Source: an uncultured Eubacteriales bacterium (GTDB lineage: Bacteria; Bacillota; Clostridia; Lachnospirales; Lachnospiraceae). From it: 5,883 bases of DNA. Location: contig ONWK01000191.1 in NCBI GenBank assembly GCA_900321505.1, positions 1 through 5,883 of the forward strand, in the 5' to 3' direction. The position numbers and the translations under genes were made by a program. Positions 1-4,714 of the stretch are shown here, piece by piece; within the stretch, counting starts at the first letter, position 1; each line of letters starts with the position of its first letter. The notes beneath the pieces are model-generated. The model saw only the letters and a list, made by a program, of their open reading frames with translations, made no database searches and was not told where the DNA came from.

Positions 1-600
1 GGTTCCGGAGCCGCAAAGGTAACGGAGACACAGGCGGAGACCGAAACACCGACGGAGGAGGTTACGGAAAGATCCACCGGTATCATTCTTGATGCACCTA
101 CTGAAAGGAAAACCGAGGAAGTAACGGAGATGATCACTGAAGCACCCACGGAGAAGGTGACGGAAGAGATCACCGAGGCTCTGACGGAAGAGATCACCGA
201 GATTCCGACGGAAGAGATCACCGAAGCTCCGACGGAAGAGATCACCGAGACTCCGACGGAAGAGATCACGGAGGAAACTGCGGAGGATGAGGAACTTCCG
301 CTGATAAACCCGCAGACCGGCGGGAAATATTATGTATTCGAAACCTTAAATACTGATCAGAAGCTTATGGTGCGTGAGTACGGTGGTACATCCGCCAGGG
401 CGGTGGGTGCTCTGAATCCGCATTCAACCGGTGTTGTGATCCAACGGGGAGATGAATGGTCCGAAATCTTTGCCAACGGCAGTACAGGTTACAGTATTAC
501 GTCGGCCCTGCAGATGAGAGAAGTATCGGAGGAAGAATACATAGAGCAGGTAGAGGCTTTGGGCGGAAGATACGGAGGAGAGCAGGATGGGTCTCGATGA
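1..600 (+). CDS. SH3-domain surface protein with TEEITE repeat linker, 5'-truncated
   Basis: The reading frame is open from base 1 to the TGA at 598-600, giving 199 visible residues. The beginning of the gene lies upstream, and the ATG at 130 sits inside the low-complexity region, so it is not a convincing start. Residues 1-100 are Thr/Glu-rich with Pro and include an 8-residue repeat (residues 54-91). Residues about 110-172 form a bacterial SH3 (SH3b) fold by pattern: KLMVRE with R125, a V135-G136 turn, G144-V145-V146-I147, then G150-D-E-W153, and G163-Y164 near the last strand. SH3b domains in known proteins often bind peptidoglycan or peptides outside the membrane. An acidic, Thr/Pro-rich linker ahead of an SH3b domain suggests a protein anchored or exported by an N-terminus that is not visible here (inference). 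It is the first gene of the visible operon and its 3' end overlaps the next gene by 14 bases. The exact ligand and role are unknown. Confidence 0.85.
   Translation, partial: GSGAAKVTETQAETETPTEEVTERSTGIILDAPTERKTEEVTEMITEAPTEKVTEEITEALTEEITEIPTEEITEAPTEEITETPTEEITEETAEDEELPLINPQTGGKYYVFETLNTDQKLMVREYGGTSARAVGALNPHSTGVVIQRGDEWSEIFANGSTGYSITSALQMREVSEEEYIEQVEALGGRYGGEQDGSR
160..273 (+). repeat. 24-bp tandem repeat encoding TEEITE(x)P
   Basis: Four full 24-base units (starting at 160, 184, 208 and 232) and one 18-base partial unit (256-273) encode TEEITE followed by AL, IP, AP, TP and then end. The core acggaagagatcaccga is nearly identical in each copy, with variation mostly in the two codons after TEEITE. 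Looser, older copies lie upstream in the same frame (for example at 124-159). The unit is in phase with the reading frame, so copy number can change without a frameshift. It forms an acidic spacer in front of the SH3 domain. Confidence 0.9.
574..578 (+). promoter_or_regulatory. Ribosome binding site for the 78-residue gene
   Basis: GGAGG lies 8 bases before the ATG at 587 and inside the coding end of the SH3 protein. This placement, plus the 14-base gene overlap, is the main reason to accept the short downstream gene and its start. Confidence 0.75.
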
Positions 601-823
601 CAGGCTTTTTAGGGAACTGAAAAGGAATGAAAAGGCTGCGGCACGGGATCAGTACTATGCGGAAGAACCGGACTGGATGATCTATGAGGACAGAACGCGG
701 GATATACCTCTTAATGAGTATAAGGGCATATTTGATGTGACGGACGAAAAGTCCATCAACAGGGCGCCTTCCGTCTTTGATAAGGGGACGATCTTCAGGA
801 CCGGAAAAACCGAACAGAAGTAA
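587..823 (+). CDS. Small hypothetical protein, 78 residues
   Basis: I do not recognise this family. The ATG at 587 has a good GGAGG 8 bases upstream, and the frame runs to TAA at 821-823. The protein is highly charged and soluble-looking: residues 1-24 (DDRLFRELKRNEKAAARD region) should form an amphipathic charged helix, residues 25-50 hold several aromatics (Y23, Y24, W30, Y33, Y45, F49), and the C-terminal part (residues 51-78) is polar with a K/R-rich end. There is no signal peptide, membrane segment or metal-binding motif. It sits between the SH3 protein (14-base overlap) and the AAA+ ATPase (33-base gap), so it is probably co-translated with them. A small adaptor or structural subunit is possible, but that is a guess from position only. 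Confidence 0.75.
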   Translation: MGLDDRLFRELKRNEKAAARDQYYAEEPDWMIYEDRTRDIPLNEYKGIFDVTDEKSINRAPSVFDKGTIFRTGKTEQK

Positions 824-856
824 TGTGAGGAAAAATCTGACGGGGGAGTTCAGAGA

Positions 857-3190
857 ATGCGGAAGTACGACAGTAATTTACTAAATACACCATTCAGTAG
901 TTACGATGAGTATATGCAGTATGTTTTTAACTGTGTTAATACAGCGCTGGATCAGTATATCGACGGGATGAAGACCACCTATGCAAATGAGCAGGGCGGT
1001 TACAAGAGTATCCTGTACCCCGATATTGAGATCGCGGGGGACACCTGCCGGAATCAGGTGGAACGCTTTTATTCCGATGATGAGGCTGAAGATGAAGGCG
1101 AAGCGCAGGAATCGGGAGATGAAGAAGAGAATGAAGAGGAAGCTGTAGATGAAGAACTTATGGCTCTTCTTGGTGCATTTTCCGTGGAGCGGGAGGAGCC
1201 GAAGCCTCATAAACAGGTTTCGAAGGGTGAAGACAGCAGTCTTTCCATTACAGAAAAACTGGATTACATAGATAAGAGGGCGGCTGCCACAGTGGAAAAG
1301 GGTATACCGCTTCCTTTTTATGCCCTTACACAGAAGCTGAAGTTTGAACCCTTTACCCTTTTCTGTTTCGCCTGCGGCATCCTGTCATCCACCCAGACGG
1401 ATTATGCGGGTGTTTTCCAGATCATAAATGAGAATGCGGGCCTTTCCGCACCAACTATCGAATCTGCTGCAAAGGTTTTCTACGGGAAGACCTATTCCAT
1501 AACAGGTGCATACGGAGATATGTCCACCTGTCTTGAACAGCTGCTTCCCATCCTTTCCCTGGATGTTCTTAAGAGCATGCCCTTTTCAACAGTTGTTTCC
1601 CCTGATAAAAGAATAATCGACTGCCTGTTTGGCAGGAACCCGGAGAAGCTGGATGAGGACTACTCCCGGTTTATTTATATGCTTACGAATAACGATGAGC
1701 TTGATCCCATCCTTGCAAATAAGGGCGTTCTTGACGAGATGAAGATATCCTACGGCGAGGGTGTGAAGATCTTTTATTACTATGGTGATGAGGGAAGCGG
1801 GAGACGCTTCTTCGTGAAACATTTCTGCAGAGAAAATGGTCTGCAGGCAGTAGCCATGAACTGTAAAAAGCTCTTTGGCTATGATTTCCAGTATGTGGAA
1901 AAAGCCCTGTGGGCGGTAACGCGGGAGTGCATACTCACCAATGCCTGCTGTTGTCTGACGGAGCTTAGTTTTCGTGAGGAAGAAAAGGAAAGATTCTTCG
2001 GATATATGGATCTTGCCTTTTCCAAGCTGAATGAACAGAATATCCTGGTGTTCTCCATGAGTAAGGAACATATAGATTTCCGTGAGATCACTAAGAACGA
2101 ATTCACCGAGCTGGAGCTCCCGACTCCGAATACGGATGAAAGACAGCAGTGCTGGGAATATTACAGAAAGAATTATACGCTGAATGCGGAGATCGACACC
2201 CTGGAGATGGCCACGAAGTTCCTCTTTACCCCCGGCAAGATCCATGATGCCCTGAAGAATGCAAGGGCCCTTTCGGTAATGGCGCAGGAGCCGGAGATCT
2301 CAAGAGATAAGCTTTTCAAGGGCTGCAATAACCAGATGAGTTCGGAGCTTTCACAGAAGGCGACCAAGGTAAAGGCGAATTTCGGCTTTGAGGATATCGT
2401 CATGAATGCCAGCCAGAGAGAGACTCTGGAGCATGCCATCGATCAGATGAACTTCCGTAAACAGGTTTATGAGAACTGGAATTATACGAAGAAATATCCC
2501 TATGGGCGAGGACTCTCCATCCTGCTCTACGGTGCCCCCGGTACCGGTAAGTCCATGTGCGCCCAGGTTATCGCTCATGAACTGAATCTGGAGCTTTACC
2601 GCGTGGATCTGTCCAAGGTTATTGATAAGTACGTTGGTGAGACTGAGAAGTCCATTTCCATGATCTTCCGTGAAGCAAAGAAATGTAACGTGGTTCTCTT
2701 CTTCGATGAGTGCGATACCCTGTTTGCAAAAAGATCCGACGACGGAGGATCCAACCAGTCTTCCAATAATAACAAGACGGCCCTCCTTCTGCAGGAGGTT
2801 GAGGCCTATGACGGAGTGTCCGTTCTGGCAACAAACTATAAACACAATATCGATCCGGCTTTCTTCCGAAGAATGAAATATATCGTTGAATTCCAGTTCC
2901 CGGATCCGGATACCCGTGAAATGCTCTGGAGGACAACTATCCCGAAGGATACTCCCATCGCGGAGGATGTGGATATACGCTTCCTTGCCGAAAAGTATGA
3001 ATTCGTTGGTGGTAATATCAAAAACTGTATACTGAATGCTGCATTTCTTGCGGCGGCAGACCCCGAGGCAGAAGGGCAGGTGCATATGAGGCATTATCTT
3101 AATGCCGTAAAATACGAATTTGTCAAGGTTGGCAAGGTTTATACCAAGTCCGATTTCGAACCCTATGCTGCGGAGGTGGGACTGGCGTGA
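857..3190 (+). CDS. Two-module AAA+ ATPase, contractile injection system (Afp15/Pvc15) type
   Basis: The 777-residue protein starts at ATG 857, with GGGGGAG at 842-848. Residues 73-107 are an acidic Asp/Glu stretch. Residues about 145-210 (IPLPFYALTQKLKFEPFTLF onward) match the N-terminal region I recall from eCIS ATPases, where a 'LPL..L...F.L.PFE...L' segment precedes the ATPase modules and is assigned as winged helix. A first module (about 225-480) has a broken Walker A, G310-D-E-G-S-G-R316-R, with Arg for the catalytic Lys, and a weak Walker B (CCCLTE, E369). The second module (about 505-755) is intact: Walker A GAPGTGKS (559-566), pore-loop-like KYVGE (591-595, Tyr592), Walker B VVLFFDE (612-618), sensor-1 Asn660 in VLATN, arginine-finger candidates R671-R672, and VGGN (717-720) in the sensor-2 area. 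AAA+ rings of this type remodel or thread proteins; in eCIS loci the ATPase is linked to assembly or cargo loading. It is cytoplasmic. Its stop overlaps the ABC gene by four bases. The AAA+ call is near certain; the eCIS subfamily is likely but rests on memory of the family. Confidence 0.95.
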   Translation: MRKYDSNLLNTPFSSYDEYMQYVFNCVNTALDQYIDGMKTTYANEQGGYKSILYPDIEIAGDTCRNQVERFYSDDEAEDEGEAQESGDEEENEEEAVDEELMALLGAFSVEREEPKPHKQVSKGEDSSLSITEKLDYIDKRAAATVEKGIPLPFYALTQKLKFEPFTLFCFACGILSSTQTDYAGVFQIINENAGLSAPTIESAAKVFYGKTYSITGAYGDMSTCLEQLLPILSLDVLKSMPFSTVVSPDKRIIDCLFGRNPEKLDEDYSRFIYMLTNNDELDPILANKGVLDEMKISYGEGVKIFYYYGDEGSGRRFFVKHFCRENGLQAVAMNCKKLFGYDFQYVEKALWAVTRECILTNACCCLTELSFREEEKERFFGYMDLAFSKLNEQNILVFSMSKEHIDFREITKNEFTELELPTPNTDERQQCWEYYRKNYTLNAEIDTLEMATKFLFTPGKIHDALKNARALSVMAQEPEISRDKLFKGCNNQMSSELSQKATKVKANFGFEDIVMNASQRETLEHAIDQMNFRKQVYENWNYTKKYPYGRGLSILLYGAPGTGKSMCAQVIAHELNLELYRVDLSKVIDKYVGETEKSISMIFREAKKCNVVLFFDECDTLFAKRSDDGGSNQSSNNNKTALLLQEVEAYDGVSVLATNYKHNIDPAFFRRMKYIVEFQFPDPDTREMLWRTTIPKDTPIAEDVDIRFLAEKYEFVGGNIKNCILNAAFLAAADPEAEGQVHMRHYLNAVKYEFVKVGKVYTKSDFEPYAAEVGLA
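3172..3179 (+). promoter_or_regulatory. Ribosome binding site supporting a GTG start
   Basis: GGAGGTGG lies in the last codons of the AAA+ gene, 7 bases before the GTG at 3187. It favours this GTG over the in-frame ATGs at 3205 and 3211, which would also cut into the first beta-strand of the ABC fold (IDIRHMGMIY). Confidence 0.75.
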
Positions 3191-3912
3191 TAGATATAAG
3201 GCATATGGGTATGATATATCCGGAGGCGGAGCTTCCGGTATTTGAGGACCTGAATATCCAGATAGACAAGGGGGAATTTGTACTTATTACCGGAAAGAGC
3301 GGCAGCGGTAAGACCACGCTTATCCACCTTTTGATGAAAGAGCTTACCGGATACACAGGGAGTATCCGTGTGGACGGAACGGAGCTTAATGAGATTGACG
3401 ATAAGAATATCCCGCTCTTTCGAAGGAAGATAGGTGTGGTCTTTCAGGATGCAAAGCTCTTTAACGATTTTTCAGTCTACGGTAATCTGGAGCTGGTGCT
3501 TTCCATGATGAATGTGAAAAAATCCCAGATCGAGCGAAGGATAATCAGTATCCTGAAGCTGCTTAAGATAGAGCATCTGTATAAAAGATATCCGAAGGAG
3601 CTTTCGGGGGGAGAGACGCAGAAGGTATGCATGGCGAGGGCCATAATCAATTATCCGCCGGTGCTTCTCGCGGATGAGCCCACAGGAAATCTGGACCCTG
3701 CCGCCTCGGAGGGGATATTCCGCCTTCTGGAGATAATTCACCGTCAGGGAACGACGGTGGTCATGGTAACTCACGACACCGGTACGGCGGAGAGGATCCA
3801 TACCACACATCGGATGATCCGGCTTCCTGACAGACAGCCCGAGTCGGTTTCAGCCGGACTGCCGGAAGGGGAACAACAGAATAGACCGGAGGAGAAGTTT
3901 AATGATAACTGA
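3187..3912 (+). CDS. FtsE-like ABC transporter ATPase without adjacent FtsX
   Basis: The 241-residue protein starts at GTG 3187 in a GTGA overlap with the AAA+ stop, so translation is probably coupled. All ABC ATPase motifs are intact: A-loop aromatic Y11, Walker A GKSGSGKT (36-43), Q-loop Q87 in VVFQD, signature LSGGE (139-143), Walker B VLLADE (159-164), D-loop NLD (168-170) and switch His196. The stretch FRRKIGVVFQDAKLF (78-92) and LADEPTGNLDP are characteristic of FtsE and its close relatives (LolD/MacB family). FtsE normally pairs with membrane protein FtsX to control peptidoglycan hydrolases at the division site. Here the next gene is not a permease, and no membrane protein occurs in the window. 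Residues about 213-241 form a short polar tail beyond the usual FtsE end. It may power a distant FtsX-like partner, or have been recruited as a regulator of the neighbouring machinery. The fold is certain; the role is open. Confidence 0.95.
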   Translation: MIDIRHMGMIYPEAELPVFEDLNIQIDKGEFVLITGKSGSGKTTLIHLLMKELTGYTGSIRVDGTELNEIDDKNIPLFRRKIGVVFQDAKLFNDFSVYGNLELVLSMMNVKKSQIERRIISILKLLKIEHLYKRYPKELSGGETQKVCMARAIINYPPVLLADEPTGNLDPAASEGIFRLLEIIHRQGTTVVMVTHDTGTAERIHTTHRMIRLPDRQPESVSAGLPEGEQQNRPEEKFNDN

Positions 3913-4699
3913 GATCATTACAGAAGAAACCGTAAAAAAATATATGCCGCTCCTGAAAAATGAGGAGATATTCGGTATTGAAAATGAAAGATTCACATGC
4001 TTCGGAGCCTGTGACGAGGAGACAGGGGATCCCATCGGCATCCTTACGGCAGAGGTTTATATGGAACATATACGTATCCGGCGGATATTTACAAGCCCGA
4101 AGGATAAAAAAACCGAAAAAGCGCTTATTTCGCTGGTGACAGACCTGCCGGAGGATATGAAGCTGCCAGTTTACTGCTTTGGAACGGATGAGGAGATCGA
4201 CGAGGCGCTTCTGCTGGAGAGCGGTTTTACAGAAGTCCCGTCCGACTATAGTTATATCGAGGGCACACCGGAGGATATTAAGGATCTGGGAACGCCGCCC
4301 AAAGTATGTGAGGTCAGGACTCTGGACAGGGCACCGCTTACCGGAGTGCAGAATTTCATCACAGGAACACAGCCGGATGGAATTCTGGGAGTGCCGGATT
4401 CGTATCTGGATCTGAACCGGTTTTCCGATGCAAGTCTGGTGGCTGTCAATCAGCACAGGATCGTAGGACTGCTGATGGTGGAAGAAACCGATGATATGAT
4501 CGAGGTTCCGTATATCTGTGCAACGGGTAACAAGGTGACGATCTTTTTATTCTATGTTTTTAAGAAACTGCTGGAGGCCGAATATGATGCTGAAGCCAGA
4601 CTGCGGTTCGTGATCTGTGACGAACTGAAAAAGGTGGCTATCAATGCACTGATGGAATCCGGTGTGGAAAAAAAGGTGCGTATCTTCAGATACGACTAA
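3902..4699 (+). CDS. Tandem GNAT-fold-like protein, probably degenerate
   Basis: The 265-residue protein starts at ATG 3902, 7 bases after GGAGGAG (3888-3894), and overlaps the ABC gene by 11 bases. The sequence looks like two GNAT (N-acetyltransferase) halves. In the first (about 25-120), DPIGILTAEV (43-52) resembles strand 2-3, RRIFTSPKDKKTEKALISLV (60-79) sits where a GNAT has its acetyl-CoA loop and helix, and LLLESGFTEV (103-112) matches the usual C-terminal 'LGF.E' strand-helix. In the second (about 140-265), SLVAVNQHRIVGLLMVEE (178-195) and NALMESGVEKKVRIFRYD (248-265) repeat the pattern. The Arg/Gln-x-x-Gly-x-Gly/Ala pyrophosphate loop expected for acetyl-CoA is not recognisable in either half (the sites read SPKDKK and ATGNK), so catalysis is doubtful. 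It may be a binding or scaffold protein. There is no signal peptide or membrane segment. The fold assignment is an inference from pattern, not a certain match. Confidence 0.85.
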   Translation: MITEIITEETVKKYMPLLKNEEIFGIENERFTCFGACDEETGDPIGILTAEVYMEHIRIRRIFTSPKDKKTEKALISLVTDLPEDMKLPVYCFGTDEEIDEALLLESGFTEVPSDYSYIEGTPEDIKDLGTPPKVCEVRTLDRAPLTGVQNFITGTQPDGILGVPDSYLDLNRFSDASLVAVNQHRIVGLLMVEETDDMIEVPYICATGNKVTIFLFYVFKKLLEAEYDAEARLRFVICDELKKVAINALMESGVEKKVRIFRYD

Positions 4700-4701
4700 G
4701 T

Positions 4702-4708
4702 AAGGAGG
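4702..4708 (+). promoter_or_regulatory. Strong ribosome binding site for the toxin-like gene
   Basis: AAGGAGG sits in the 15-base gap after the GNAT-like gene and 6 bases before the ATG at 4715. It fixes the start of the last gene and predicts efficient translation independent of coupling to the upstream stop at 4697-4699. Confidence 0.85.
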
Positions 4709-4714
4709 TAGTAT

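Noticed and set aside
160..273. CRISPR-like or intergenic tandem repeat
   Set aside because: The repeats are directly adjacent with no unique spacers, are in phase with an open frame and encode a regular peptide, so this is a protein repeat.
130..600. SH3 protein starting at the ATG at 130
   Set aside because: The same frame is open to base 1 with the same Thr/Glu-rich composition upstream, and there is no clear ribosome binding site at a proper distance. The gene almost certainly begins before the window.
824..856. Promoter or terminator in the 33-base gap before the AAA+ gene
   Set aside because: The gap holds only a ribosome binding site (842-848) and a short purine-rich leader; I see no hairpin with a T-run and no convincing -35/-10 pair.
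1586..2245. 219-residue open frame on the - strand
   Set aside because: It lies wholly inside the AAA+ gene on the opposite strand, has no recognisable domain, and the + strand protein is clearly real across this stretch.
2351..3094. 247-residue open frame on the - strand
   Set aside because: It is antisense to the conserved second AAA+ module, whose motifs show that the + strand is the coding one.
3899..4456. 185-residue open frame on the - strand
   Set aside because: It is antisense to the GNAT-like gene, which has a proper start, ribosome binding site and gene overlap; the - frame shows no domain.
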